Assembly: GCA_946481065.1 (NCBI GenBank)
Contig: CAMLMA010000003.1
Coordinates: 1 to 37,842 of the forward strand
DNA length: 37,842 nt
Source: an uncultured Nitrosomonadales bacterium
GTDB taxonomy: Bacteria > Pseudomonadota > Gammaproteobacteria > Burkholderiales > Methylophilaceae
Direction: 5' to 3'
The position numbers and the translations under genes are program-made. A model generated the notes under the pieces. That model did not search any database. It saw nothing but the letters and a program-made list of their open reading frames with translations, and was not told the DNA's origin. Positions 16,430-25,350 of this stretch are shown here, piece by piece. Position 1 is the first letter of the stretch. Each line of letters starts with the position of its first letter.

Positions 16430-17604
16430 TGTCTTTTCTGATCGATACCTACAATCCCGCCACCGGCTCCGCACGGGCAGTGGTCAGTCTCATACTGGCC
16501 CTGACGCTCGCCGGTTGCGGCAAGACCGAGGTCGAAGCGCCTGCCACCACGCAGGTGACGGATCTCAACCAGGTCGAACTGACGCCCGAACTGCAGCAGC
16601 AGATCAAGCTGCATAAGGTTGGCGAATCCGAGATCCGCGAAGTGTTGCGCATCCCAGGCAGCATCCATGTCGATGAACAGCGCGTCGCCCGCATGGGCGC
16701 GCCAGTCACTGGCCGCATCACGGATATCGATGTCGTGCTCGGACAGGACGTGAAGGAGGGCCAGTTGCTGGCCACGCTCAACAGCACCGAGCTCGCGCAG
16801 AACCAGCTCACCTATATCAAGGCGCAGCAGCAGATCGCGTTGCAGACCAAGGCGGTCGAGCGTGCCAAATTGCTGCTTGAGGCTGACGTCATCGGCGCCG
16901 CCGAACTGCAACGCCGCGAGGCGGAACTGAGCGCGGCGCATGCCGAACTCAATGCCGCGCGTGACCAGCTGCAGATCCTGGGCATGTCCGACAATGCGAT
17001 CACACAGCTCTCCAAGTCGAGCTCGATCCGTTCCTACAGCAGCGTTTCGGCAAGACTGGCAGGCACGGTCATCAGCCGCAACGTCAATCTGGGTCAGGTG
17101 GTGCAGCCGGCCGAGGAGCTTTTCATCGTGGCCGATCTCTCGCACGTCTGGGCAGTGGCCGAAGTGCCGGAGCAGCAGATCGAGCTGATCCAGGAGGGCG
17201 AGGAAGTGAGCATCGAAGTGCCGGCGCTGAGTGACCGCGAGTTCACTGGCCGACTCATCTATGTCGGCGACGTGGTGAACCCCAAGACGCGGACAGTGAC
17301 GGTGCGCACCGATCTCAAGAACACCGAGGGAGACATCAAGCCGGACATGCTGGTGTCCATGCTGGTCCAGTCCAAACCGTCTTCCCGTATCGTCGTGCCT
17401 GCACAGGCGATCGTTCGCGAGAACGACCGTGACCATGTCTTCGTCCAGATGGCGCCGAACAAGTATCGTCTGCGCGAAGTCGTGCTCGGGCCCGAGTATC
17501 ACGGCAAGGTCGCGGTGCTGAGTGGACTCGATATCGGCGAGACAGTGGTGGGCGAGGGCGCATTCCATGTAAACAACGAGCGCAAGCGCAAAGAACTGGA
17601 ATAA
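16429..17604 (+). CDS. czcB: Membrane fusion lipoprotein of a heavy-metal RND efflux pump (CzcB family)
   Basis: The periplasmic adaptor linking the RND pump to the outer-membrane channel. The 391-residue protein has a lipobox (LTLAGC, Cys30), so it is probably a lipoprotein. A barrel-sandwich half with GRITDIDVVLGQDVKEGQLLATL is followed by a helical hairpin (about 120-185) and the returning half ARLAGTVISRNVNLGQVVQPAEELFIVADLSHVWAVAEV, then a beta-barrel and a membrane-proximal domain ending GETVVGEGAFHVNNERKRKELE. There is no N-terminal His-rich metal-binding extension like that of some CzcB proteins. It lies between czcC (1-bp overlap) and czcA (3-bp gap). Confidence 0.9.
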   Translation: MSFLIDTYNPATGSARAVVSLILALTLAGCGKTEVEAPATTQVTDLNQVELTPELQQQIKLHKVGESEIREVLRIPGSIHVDEQRVARMGAPVTGRITDIDVVLGQDVKEGQLLATLNSTELAQNQLTYIKAQQQIALQTKAVERAKLLLEADVIGAAELQRREAELSAAHAELNAARDQLQILGMSDNAITQLSKSSSIRSYSSVSARLAGTVISRNVNLGQVVQPAEELFIVADLSHVWAVAEVPEQQIELIQEGEEVSIEVPALSDREFTGRLIYVGDVVNPKTRTVTVRTDLKNTEGDIKPDMLVSMLVQSKPSSRIVVPAQAIVRENDRDHVFVQMAPNKYRLREVVLGPEYHGKVAVLSGLDIGETVVGEGAFHVNNERKRKELE

Positions 17605-17607
17605 GCC

Positions 17608-20600
17608 ATGATCGAATCCATGATCCGCGCTGCGCTCAAGCAGCGTCTCGTCATCGTCGTGATCGCGCTAGCCCTGATGGTGGCTGGCGTGTTCGCGATG
17701 AAGAAACTCTCCGTCGACGCCTTCCCCGATGTCACCAACATCCAGGTGTTGATCGCCACCCAATCCACCGGTCGTTCGCCGGAAGAGATGGAACGCTTCA
17801 TCACCGTACCGCTCGAGATCGCCATGACCGGCCTGCCCGGCCTGACCGAGATGCGTTCCCTGAACAAGAACGGGCTGTCCCTGATCACGCTGGTGTTCAC
17901 CGACAATACCGATGTCTATTTCGCGCGCCAGCTGGTCATGGAGCGCCTGATGGAAGTCATGGACCGCATGCCGGAAGGTGTCACGCCTGTGCTCGGTCCG
18001 GTGTCCACGGGCTTGGGCGAGGTCTACCAGTACACGCTCGATAAGCCCACCGACGGCGACAAGGAATTGACCCAGGCCGATCTCACCGAGCGTCGCGCCA
18101 TCCAGGACTGGATCGTGCGACCCTTGCTGCGCGGCATCCCCGGCGTCGCCGAGATCAATTCGCAGGGCGGCTACGTCAAGCAATACCAGGCGCTGGTGAA
18201 CCCGGACCGCATGAACCACTACGGCCTCAAGCTGCATGACGTCTACCTGGCGCTGGCCAACAACAACGCCAACAGCGGCGGCGGCATCCTGCCGCATTAC
18301 GCCGAGCAATACCTGATCCGCGGCGTCGGCCTGGTGCAGAACCTGGAAGACATCCGCAGCATCGTGCTCAAGGAACAGAACGGCGTGCCGGTCTACATGC
18401 GCGATGTGGCCGAGGTCAAGCTCGGGCATGAGGTCCGCGTTGGCGCCGTCATCAAGAACGGCGATACCGAATCGGTCGGCGGCGTGGTCATGATGATGCG
18501 CGGCGGCAACGCCAAGGAAGTGGTCAGCCGCATCAAGGCCCGCGTCAAGGAAATCAACGAGAAGGGCATGTTGCCCAACAACCTCAAGATCGTGCCTTAC
18601 TACGACCGTAGCGAACTGGTGGACGCGGCCTTGCATACCGTGACCAAGGTGCTGATCGAGGGCATCGTGCTGGTCATCGTCATCCTCTTCCTGTTCCTCG
18701 GCGATGTGCGCTCGAGCCTGATCGTGGTAGCGACGCTGGTGTTGACGCCATTGATCACCTTCATGGCCATGAACCATTACGGACTGTCGGCCAACCTCAT
18801 GTCGCTGGGCGGTCTCGCGATCGCCATCGGCCTCATGGTCGACGGCTCGGTGGTGGTGGTGGAGAACACCTTCCACCATCTCGGCCACCGCAAGGATGAG
18901 AGCAAGATCCGCGTCGTCTTCGAGGCGGCTTCGGAAGTCGCCACGCCTGTGCTGTTCGGCGTCGGCATCATCATCCTGGTGTTCCTGCCGTTGATGACCC
19001 TGCAGGGCATGGAAGGCAAGATGTTCGCGCCGCTGGCCTATACCATCGCCATCGCGCTGTTCGTCTCGCTGGTGCTGTCGCTGACGTTGTCGCCAGTGCT
19101 GTGCTCCTTCATGCTGAAGGGCGGCAGCGGCGAGGATACGCGCATGATCCAGTTCATCAAGCGGCCCTATGAAAAGGTGTTGAAATGGGCGCTGAACAAC
19201 GAGAAGACGACCATCCTGGCGGCGACCGCAAGCTTCGTCGGCGCGCTGGTCCTGTTGCCGTTGCTCGGGACCTCCTTCATCCCCGAGATGAAGGAAGGCT
19301 CGATCGTGCCGGGCATCAACCGCGTGCCCAACATCTCGCTCGAAGAATCCATGAAGATGGAATCGAAAGCGATGAAGCTCATCATGGAGCAGGTGCCGGG
19401 CGTCAAGTCGGCGATCTCCGGCCTCGGCCGCGGCGAGAGCCCGGCAGACCCGCAGGCGCAGAACGAATCGACGCCGATCATCAGTCTCAAGCCGCGCGAC
19501 GAGTGGCCCGATGGCTGGACCCAGGACACCATCGCGGAGAAGATGCGCGCCGTGCTGGAGAAAGGCCTGCCCGGCGTGCAGATCATCATGGCGCAACCGA
19601 TCTCGGACCGCGTCGATGAACTGCTCACCGGCGTCCGTGCCGATGTCGCGGTGAAGATCTTCGGTGAGGACATGGGCCTGCTCAAGGCCAAGGCCGACGA
19701 GTTGTCCAAGATCGCCAGCGGCGTGCGCGGCGCGACCGAGATCAAGGTCGAGAAGGTGACTGGCCAGCAGTACCTCAACATCGTCATCGACCGCCAGGCG
19801 ATCGCGCGTCACGGCATCAATGCTTCCGAAGTGCATGATGTGATCGAGACCGCGGTCGGCGGCAAGATCGCCACCGAGATCTTCGAGGGTCAGCGTCGAT
19901 TCAGTGCCGCGGTGCGCTTCCCGGAGAAATTCCGCGATAACATCGATGCCATCGGCAATATCCTGCTGACCTCGACCAACGGCTCACGTGTCGCGCTGAG
20001 CGACCTTGCCAAGATCGAAGTGCGCGAAGGCCCGGCGCAGATCAGCCGCGAGCTGGCCAAGCGTCGTATCGTGGTCGGCATCAACGTCAAGGACCGCGAT
20101 CTCGGCGGTTTCGTCGCCGAGCTGCAGAGCGTGCTCGACAGCAAGCTCAAGCTGCCGGAGGGCTACTACCTGGAATACGGTGGCCAGTTCCAGAACCTGG
20201 AACGTGCGCTGGGCCATCTGGCTATCATCATCCCGATCACCATCGGGGCGATCTTCTTCCTGCTGTTCCTGCTGTTCAACTCGCTGCGCTACGCCACCAT
20301 GATCATCATGGTGCTGCCGTTCGCCTCCATCGGCGGCATCGTCGCGCTGTTCGTCACCGGCGAGTACCTGTCGGTGCCGGCATCGGTCGGCTTCATCGCG
20401 CTATGGGGGATCGCCGTGTTGAACGGGGTGGTGCTGGTGTCGTATATCCGCACGCTGCGCGACGACGGCAAGAGCCAGATGGAAGCCATCGTCCAGGGCT
20501 GCAGGCAGCGGTTCCGGCCGGTGATGATGACGGCGACGGTGGCCATGCTGGGCCTGGTGCCGTTCCTGTTCGCCACCGGGCCGGGGTCGGAGATCCAGCG

Positions 20601-20709
20601 TCCGTTGGCGATCGTGGTGATCGGCGGTCTGATCACTTCCACCCTGCTGACGCTGGTGGTGGTGCCGACCTTGTACAAGAAATTCGAAGAAGAACGTATC
20701 GAGGCCTGA
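17608..20709 (+). CDS. czcA: Heavy-metal efflux RND transporter (CzcA/CusA family)
   Basis: The inner-membrane, proton-driven pump of 1033 residues, with the standard 12-helix RND layout and two periplasmic porter loops. The N terminus (KLSVDAFPDVTNIQV) and GLGEVYQYTL are typical of the HME-RND family. The proton-relay helix reads AIGLMVDGSVVVVEN with Asp412 and Glu419; the extra Asp of the CzcA-type DFG is absent. The position matching CusA Met672 is Glu671 (RVDELLTG), and I see no Met at the other two triad sites, so copper/silver export is unlikely. A divalent cation is the better guess. It ends the czcCBA set, with a PII-like gene 51 bp downstream. Confidence 0.92.
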   Translation: MIESMIRAALKQRLVIVVIALALMVAGVFAMKKLSVDAFPDVTNIQVLIATQSTGRSPEEMERFITVPLEIAMTGLPGLTEMRSLNKNGLSLITLVFTDNTDVYFARQLVMERLMEVMDRMPEGVTPVLGPVSTGLGEVYQYTLDKPTDGDKELTQADLTERRAIQDWIVRPLLRGIPGVAEINSQGGYVKQYQALVNPDRMNHYGLKLHDVYLALANNNANSGGGILPHYAEQYLIRGVGLVQNLEDIRSIVLKEQNGVPVYMRDVAEVKLGHEVRVGAVIKNGDTESVGGVVMMMRGGNAKEVVSRIKARVKEINEKGMLPNNLKIVPYYDRSELVDAALHTVTKVLIEGIVLVIVILFLFLGDVRSSLIVVATLVLTPLITFMAMNHYGLSANLMSLGGLAIAIGLMVDGSVVVVENTFHHLGHRKDESKIRVVFEAASEVATPVLFGVGIIILVFLPLMTLQGMEGKMFAPLAYTIAIALFVSLVLSLTLSPVLCSFMLKGGSGEDTRMIQFIKRPYEKVLKWALNNEKTTILAATASFVGALVLLPLLGTSFIPEMKEGSIVPGINRVPNISLEESMKMESKAMKLIMEQVPGVKSAISGLGRGESPADPQAQNESTPIISLKPRDEWPDGWTQDTIAEKMRAVLEKGLPGVQIIMAQPISDRVDELLTGVRADVAVKIFGEDMGLLKAKADELSKIASGVRGATEIKVEKVTGQQYLNIVIDRQAIARHGINASEVHDVIETAVGGKIATEIFEGQRRFSAAVRFPEKFRDNIDAIGNILLTSTNGSRVALSDLAKIEVREGPAQISRELAKRRIVVGINVKDRDLGGFVAELQSVLDSKLKLPEGYYLEYGGQFQNLERALGHLAIIIPITIGAIFFLLFLLFNSLRYATMIIMVLPFASIGGIVALFVTGEYLSVPASVGFIALWGIAVLNGVVLVSYIRTLRDDGKSQMEAIVQGCRQRFRPVMMTATVAMLGLVPFLFATGPGSEIQRPLAIVVIGGLITSTLLTLVVVPTLYKKFEEERIEA

Positions 20710-20760
20710 TCCGCCGGCCGATAAGCTGGATAGGACAAGCGGGATAGAAAGGAAACTAGC

Positions 20761-21096
20761 ATGAAAGAGATCAAAGCGATCGTACAGCCGCAGCGGCTGC
20801 CCAAGATCCGGTCGGCCTTGCGCAATATCAAGGATTTCCCGGGGATGACCGTTACCAAGGTCGAAGGCTGCGGCCACCATGTGGCCAAGCCGGCGCAGGG
20901 CATCCGCGAGGAGCTGACGGATTACAGCCCCAAGGTGCGCATCGATATGGTGGCGCCGGATGCGCTGGTGGAAGGCATCCTGCAGATCCTGGTCGAGGTC
21001 GGACAGACCGGCCAGGTCGGCGACGGCATCGTCTGGGTGACGCCGGTGGAACGCATGATCCGGCTCTCCGAGCAGGTCACCGTCATGGATTGTTAG
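20761..21096 (+). CDS. PII-like protein (PII-NG type) linked to metal efflux
   Basis: A 111-residue protein with the PII fold: MKEIKAIVQPQRLPKIRSAL at the start and TGQVGDGIVWVTPVERMIRLSE at the end, which keeps the B-loop TGxxGDG nucleotide-binding signature. The T-loop region differs from GlnB/GlnK: the uridylylated Tyr and its surrounding RG-x-EY motif are absent, replaced by EGCGHHVAKPAQGIREELTDYSPK. The GCGHH segment and the terminal Cys are potential metal or redox ligands. PII homologues of this new group are known to occur beside heavy-metal RND genes, as here. It may sense nucleotides or metal and modulate the pump. Good Shine-Dalgarno AGGAAA; terminator follows. Confidence 0.85.
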   Translation: MKEIKAIVQPQRLPKIRSALRNIKDFPGMTVTKVEGCGHHVAKPAQGIREELTDYSPKVRIDMVAPDALVEGILQILVEVGQTGQVGDGIVWVTPVERMIRLSEQVTVMDC

Positions 21097-21103
21097 CAGG
21101 TTA

Positions 21104-21134
21104 ACAAAGGCTCCGTCAGGGGCCTTTGTCTTTT
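21104..21134 (+). terminator. Rho-independent terminator after the metal-efflux operon
   Basis: A perfect stem ACAAAGGC/GCCTTTGT, extended inward by TCC/GGG (one G-U) around a GTCA loop, is followed by CTTTT. It lies 7 bp after the PII-like gene and separates the efflux operon from the molybdopterin oxidoreductase gene. Confidence 0.85.
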
Positions 21135-21138
21135 GCGC

Positions 21139-21167
21139 TTTTCAGCGGCGGAGGATGGGCATATACT
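21139..21167 (+). promoter_or_regulatory. Candidate promoter of the molybdopterin oxidoreductase gene
   Basis: TTTTCA (21139-21144) and TATACT (21162-21167) are separated by 17 bp, matching the -35 at 4/6 and the -10 at 5/6. It lies directly behind the preceding terminator and about 60 bp before a GAGGAGAAG ribosome binding site. Confidence 0.4.
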
Positions 21168-21227
21168 AATCTGTATAGCTTTTGGTTGCATATAAAAAAC
21201 AACGGCGAATCTTGAGGAGAAGATGCA

Positions 21228-23357
21228 ATGAATAAACCCGTGGATCCTTCAGTGAAAACCTATTTCGGCGGTTGTCCGCACGATTGTCCGGACACCTGCA
21301 GCATGGTGTTCACGGTCAAGGAGGACAAGCTGATCTCCGTCACCGGCAACCCGGACCATCCGATGACCCGTGGTGGGTTATGCGTCAAACTCAAGGATTA
21401 CGAGAAACGTCATTACCATCCTGATCGCCTGCTGTACCCAATGAAGCGCACCGGCCCCAAGGGCAGCAAGCAGTTCACCCGCATCACCTGGGATGAAGCG
21501 CTCGATACCATCGTCGAACGGTGGCAGGCGCTGATCGCCGAACACGGCCCGCGCGCCATCCTGCCCGCCAGCTACCTCGGCAACCAGGGGCTGGTCCATG
21601 GCCTCAACGGCGGCGATGCCTTCTTCAACCGCCTCGGCGCCACGGTCTGTGAGCGCACTTTCTGCGGCGAGGGGTCCTGCACCGCATGGCTGCTCACCGT
21701 CGGCCCCACGGCCGGCGTCGATCCCGAGAGTTTCATCCACTCCAAGTACATCGTCATCTGGGCCTGTAACTCGGTCTCCACCAATCTGCATCACTGGCAT
21801 ATCGTCAAGGAAGCCCAGAAGAAGGGCGCCAAGGTCGTCGTCATCGACTCCTACGCCTCCAAGACCGCCAAGGAAGCCGACTGGCACCTGGCACCCAAGC
21901 CCGGCACCGACGGTGCGCTGGCCATGGCCATGATGAACGTCATCATCAGCGAGGGCCTGGTCGATCAGGATTACGTCGACAACTACACCGTGGGCTACAA
22001 GGAGCTGGCCGAGCGGGCCGCCACCTGCACCCCGGAATGGGCCGAGAAGATCACCGGCATCCCGGCGGATGACATCCGCAAGCTGGCGCGTGAATACGCC
22101 ACTACGCCACCCGCCGCGATTCGTCTCGGCGTCGCGCTGGAACGCAACTATGGCGGCAGCCAGGCGATCCGTGCCGTGACCTGCCTGCCGGCATTGATCG
22201 GCGCATGGCGCCACGTCGGCGGCGGTGCGCTGCAGTTCCCGGTGTGGGAGCACCCGTACCGTTTCGATGTCATCTCGCGCCCGGACCTCATTCCCGAAGG
22301 CACGCCGGTGGTCAATATCCTGCAGCTGGGTCGTGCGCTGCTGGGTGAGCTCGACCTGGAGACCCCGATCAAGTCGCTCATGGTGTGGAACACCAACCCG
22401 GTGACGCAATCGCCGGAGACCGACAAGATCGTGAAAGGCCTGCAACGCGAGGACCTGTTCACCATCGTCGCCGACCACTTCATCTCCGATACCGCGGCCT
22501 ATGCCGATCTCGTGCTGCCGGCCGCCATGGGCGCCGAGATGGAAGACATGATCCTGTCCTGGGGCCATCTCTACCTGACCTACAACACCAAGTGCATCGA
22601 ACCGCCGGGCGAGGCTTTGCCCAACAATGAGATCTTCCGCCGCCTGGCCAAGCGCCTGGGTTTCGAGGAGGACAACTTCAAGTGGTCGGACAGCGAATGC
22701 CTGGAAAATTACGTGGCCTGGGATTCGCCAGCCTGCGAGGGCATCGACCTCGATCATCTGCGGGAGCACGGCTTCGCGCACCTGAAAGTCGGCACCAAGG
22801 ACGACCGCGCGCCGCACAAGCAGGGTAATTTCCCGACGCCCACCGGCAAGTGCATGTTCTATGTCGAAGGCGCCAAGAACTTCGTCGCCGGGCCGTTCCG
22901 CCAGATGTACGAAGGCTTCCAGCCGCTGGAAGACCTCGACCCGCTGCCCGGCTATGTACCGAACCGTGAGTCGGTCGATACCAATCCGGCCTTGGCAGCG
23001 AAATATCCGCTCAACATCATCTCGCCCAAGAGCCATGGCTTCCTCAACTCGTGCTATGCCAACATCACGGACAAGATCAAGGGGCAGGGCGAGCAGTTCG
23101 TCATGATCCACCCGGCGGATGCCGACATGCGTGGTATCCAGGAAGGCGCCAAGGTCAGGGTGTTCAATGATCGCGGGGCGTTCGAAGGTGACGCGCGTAT
23201 CACCAAGGATGTGAATCCGGGGATCGTGGTGGCGACGCTGGGATACTGGCGTCAGCTCAATAACGGCACGGTGAATTGCATCAGCTCAGCGGAGTTTGGG
23301 GATATGGGGCACTCGACCACGTTCTCGGATAATCTGGTGCAGGTGGAGCTGTCTTAA
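21228..23357 (+). CDS. Molybdopterin oxidoreductase with one [4Fe-4S] cluster, substrate unknown
   Basis: A 709-residue member of the DMSO reductase/formate dehydrogenase superfamily. The N terminus carries an Fe-S motif with Cys16, Cys20, Cys24 and Cys52 (GGCPHDCPDTC ... GGLC). Bis-MGD cofactor regions follow, including WACNSVSTNLHHWHIVKEAQKKGAKVVVID, WNTNPVTQSPETDKI, ADHFISDTAAYADLVLPA and the C-terminal IHPADADMRGIQEGAKVRVFNDRG. No Tat signal precedes the cluster, so it should be cytoplasmic. No electron-transfer or membrane-anchor subunit adjoins it and terminators stand on both sides, so it works from a single-gene unit. The substrate cannot be told; formate, an S- or N-oxide, or another small molecule are all possible. 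Confidence 0.88.
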   Translation: MNKPVDPSVKTYFGGCPHDCPDTCSMVFTVKEDKLISVTGNPDHPMTRGGLCVKLKDYEKRHYHPDRLLYPMKRTGPKGSKQFTRITWDEALDTIVERWQALIAEHGPRAILPASYLGNQGLVHGLNGGDAFFNRLGATVCERTFCGEGSCTAWLLTVGPTAGVDPESFIHSKYIVIWACNSVSTNLHHWHIVKEAQKKGAKVVVIDSYASKTAKEADWHLAPKPGTDGALAMAMMNVIISEGLVDQDYVDNYTVGYKELAERAATCTPEWAEKITGIPADDIRKLAREYATTPPAAIRLGVALERNYGGSQAIRAVTCLPALIGAWRHVGGGALQFPVWEHPYRFDVISRPDLIPEGTPVVNILQLGRALLGELDLETPIKSLMVWNTNPVTQSPETDKIVKGLQREDLFTIVADHFISDTAAYADLVLPAAMGAEMEDMILSWGHLYLTYNTKCIEPPGEALPNNEIFRRLAKRLGFEEDNFKWSDSECLENYVAWDSPACEGIDLDHLREHGFAHLKVGTKDDRAPHKQGNFPTPTGKCMFYVEGAKNFVAGPFRQMYEGFQPLEDLDPLPGYVPNRESVDTNPALAAKYPLNIISPKSHGFLNSCYANITDKIKGQGEQFVMIHPADADMRGIQEGAKVRVFNDRGAFEGDARITKDVNPGIVVATLGYWRQLNNGTVNCISSAEFGDMGHSTTFSDNLVQVELS

Positions 23358-23373
23358 TTCCATCGTACTAAAG

Positions 23374-23396
23374 AGCCCGCGAAAGCGGGCTTTTTT
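23374..23396 (+). terminator. Rho-independent terminator after the molybdopterin oxidoreductase gene
   Basis: AGCCCGC, a GAAA tetraloop and GCGGGC(T) form a tight GC-rich stem followed by six T residues. It lies 16 bp after the stop codon and is a textbook intrinsic terminator. Confidence 0.93.
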
Positions 23397-23454
23397 GATG
23401 GATAAGCTTGGCAATTAGGGAATGGCCAATTGCTAAATCAAGTAAAATCCGGGT

Positions 23455-24471
23455 ATGGATATCTACTCAGTTTTCAAGCCCTTGCTGTTCAAGCTCGATG
23501 CCGAAAAGGCACACGATCTCACCCTCAAATCCCTACGATTCGCTGCCAAAGCCGGCCTATTGCGCCTGCTGGGCAAGCCGCCTGTGACGCGTCCGCGGCA
23601 GGTGATGGGGCTGACATTCCCCAGTGCGGTCGGTCTTGCTGCCGGGCTGGACAAGAATGCGGCTTGTATCGACGGTATGGCCGCGTTGGGTTTCGGTTTC
23701 ATCGAGGTCGGCACCGTAACGCCGCGTCCGCAGCCCGGTAACCCCAAGCCGCGTCTGTTTCGCGTGACGGAGGCGGATGGCATCATCAATCGCTTTGGGT
23801 TCAACAATTTAGGTGTGGATCAGCTGATCGAGAACGTGAAACGCACGAAATACAAAGGCATCCTCGGCATCAATATCGGCAAGAATTTCGATACGCCGAA
23901 CGCGCGGGCGGTGGACGATTACCTGATCTGCCTGCGCAAGGTCTATCCGCATGCGAGTTATGTCACGGTGAATATCTCGTCGCCCAACACCAAGAACCTG
24001 CGCGCTTTGCAGGAGAAAGAGGCGCTGGGTAATCTGCTGGCGGCCTTGAAGAAGGAACAGGCGACGCTCGCCGAGGCTTATGGCCGTTATGTGCCGATCG
24101 CGCTCAAGATCGCCCCAGATCTCGAAGCCGAGCAAGTGCACGAGATCGCGGATCTCTTGATGCAGCATCAGTTCGATGGCGTCATCGCCACCAACACCAC
24201 GCTGTCGCGCGTCGCGGTTGAGGGGATGCCCCATGCCCAGGAAACCGGCGGGCTTTCCGGCGCGCCGGTGCGCGAGCGTTCGACGCTGGTGATCCGTCAG
24301 CTGGCGGATCGTCTGCAGGGGCGCGTGCCGATCATCGGCGTCGGCGGTATCATGAACGGGCAGGATGCCGCCGAGAAGATCGCGGCCGGCGCCAGCCTGG
24401 TGCAGATCTATAGCGGGTTGATCTATCGTGGCCCGCATCTTGTCAAAGAGGTAGCTCGTACGCTTGGATAA
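23455..24471 (+). CDS. pyrD: Dihydroorotate dehydrogenase (quinone), class 2
   Basis: Membrane-associated FMN enzyme that oxidises dihydroorotate to orotate with quinone in pyrimidine synthesis. The 338-residue length and the N-terminal amphipathic helix ([22 protein letters not shown]) mark class 2. Further signatures are [43 protein letters not shown], the catalytic Ser in [30 protein letters not shown] and [17 protein letters not shown] for FMN phosphate binding. An imperfect inverted repeat lies just upstream. The stop overlaps the strong Shine-Dalgarno of the next gene, so the following two small genes are probably in the same transcript. Confidence 0.98.
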   Translation: MDIYSVFKPLLFKLDAEKAHDLTLKSLRFAAKAGLLRLLGKPPVTRPRQVMGLTFPSAVGLAAGLDKNAACIDGMAALGFGFIEVGTVTPRPQPGNPKPRLFRVTEADGIINRFGFNNLGVDQLIENVKRTKYKGILGINIGKNFDTPNARAVDDYLICLRKVYPHASYVTVNISSPNTKNLRALQEKEALGNLLAALKKEQATLAEAYGRYVPIALKIAPDLEAEQVHEIADLLMQHQFDGVIATNTTLSRVAVEGMPHAQETGGLSGAPVRERSTLVIRQLADRLQGRVPIIGVGGIMNGQDAAEKIAAGASLVQIYSGLIYRGPHLVKEVARTLG

Positions 24472-24482
24472 GGAGGTGTGAC

Positions 24483-24692
24483 ATGGAAACCAATGTAGGT
24501 ACTGTTGACCGTGTTCTACGTGTGATCATTAGCCTGGCGTTGCTCAGCCTCGTCTTTCTGATCGACTCCCACCTGCGCTGGATAGGCATGATCGGCCTCG
24601 TGACGCTGTTCACGGCCGTCACCAGCTGGTGCCCGGCCTACGCCATGCTGGGGATCAAGACCCGCCGGACTCCGCCACCGCCACAGGAATAG
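24483..24692 (+). CDS. DUF2892 (YgaP-like) small inner-membrane protein
   Basis: A 69-residue protein that starts METNVGTVDRVLRVIISLALL and has two membrane helices (about 12-30 and 32-52) plus TSWCPAYAMLGI, the DUF2892 signature with one conserved Cys. Stand-alone members have no established function; the same domain forms the membrane tail of the rhodanese YgaP. Translation should be very efficient: AAGGAGGTG at 24470-24478 overlaps the pyrD stop and is nearly a full complement of the 16S rRNA tail. The stop codon abuts the ATG of the next gene. Confidence 0.88.
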   Translation: METNVGTVDRVLRVIISLALLSLVFLIDSHLRWIGMIGLVTLFTAVTSWCPAYAMLGIKTRRTPPPPQE

Positions 24693-25304
24693 ATGCCGCA
24701 GCCCATCCTCTATACCTATCGGCGTTGTCCATACGCCATGCGTGCCCGCATGGCCCTGCATTACAGCGGTATCGAAGTCGAGATGCGCGAGATCGCGCTC
24801 AAGGCAAAGCCCACAGCGATGCTTGCGGCATCGCCCAAGGGCACGGTGCCGGTCCTGGTGTTGCCGGATGGCACGGTGATCGACGAGAGCCTGGACATCA
24901 TGCGCTGGGCGCTCGCCCGGCATGACCCACATGACTGGTTAAGCGATGCCGTGCAAAGTCTGACGCTGATCGCCGAGAACGACGGCGCGTTCAAGCAGGC
25001 GCTGGATCGATACAAATATGCGGTGCGATTCCCGGAACATGCGCCAGAATTCTATCGTGCCGAAGGTGAGCGCTTCCTTGCCCTGCTCGAGGCGCGCCTT
25101 CAACAACATGCCTGCCTGCTGGATGACGCAGTGCGGCTAGCCGATATCGCCATCTTCCCGTTCGTGCGGCAATTCGCTGGTGTCGATGCCGTCTGGTGGC
25201 AAACCTCCCCATATCCGCGTTTGCGTGCGTGGCTAGACGAGCGCATGGCCTCGCCGTTGTTCGAAGGCATCATGCGCAAGCACGAGGTTTGGTCACCGGC
25301 TTAA
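24693..25304 (+). CDS. Glutathione S-transferase-like protein
   Basis: A 203-residue cytoplasmic protein with a thioredoxin-fold N-terminal domain (LYTYRRCPYAMRARMALHYSGIEVEM) and an all-helical C-terminal domain (about 85-200, with LADIAIFPFVRQF). Cys12 in CPYA occupies the redox or nucleophile position, and KGTVPVLVLPDGTVIDESLDIMRW gives the cis-Pro and the ES pair that bind glutathione. The single active-site Cys suggests Grx2-like or omega-type thiol transfer rather than classical conjugation; the substrate is unknown. It begins directly after the DUF2892 stop and ends before a strong bidirectional terminator. Confidence 0.88.
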   Translation: MPQPILYTYRRCPYAMRARMALHYSGIEVEMREIALKAKPTAMLAASPKGTVPVLVLPDGTVIDESLDIMRWALARHDPHDWLSDAVQSLTLIAENDGAFKQALDRYKYAVRFPEHAPEFYRAEGERFLALLEARLQQHACLLDDAVRLADIAIFPFVRQFAGVDAVWWQTSPYPRLRAWLDERMASPLFEGIMRKHEVWSPA

Positions 25305-25350
25305 CCCAGCCGGGCTGGGTAGGGTAGTCAGCGCGGCGAAGCCCACACGC

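Noticed and set aside
17668..19836. Very long open frame (over 700 codons) on the minus strand opposite czcA
   Set aside because: It is an antisense shadow of a GC-rich gene with strong third-position bias. Its product is full of His, Asp, Gln and Arg with no recognisable domain, while the plus strand encodes a clear RND pump.
21378..23111. 577-codon minus-strand frame opposite the molybdopterin oxidoreductase gene
   Set aside because: Antisense shadow; the plus-strand product is complete and has all family motifs.
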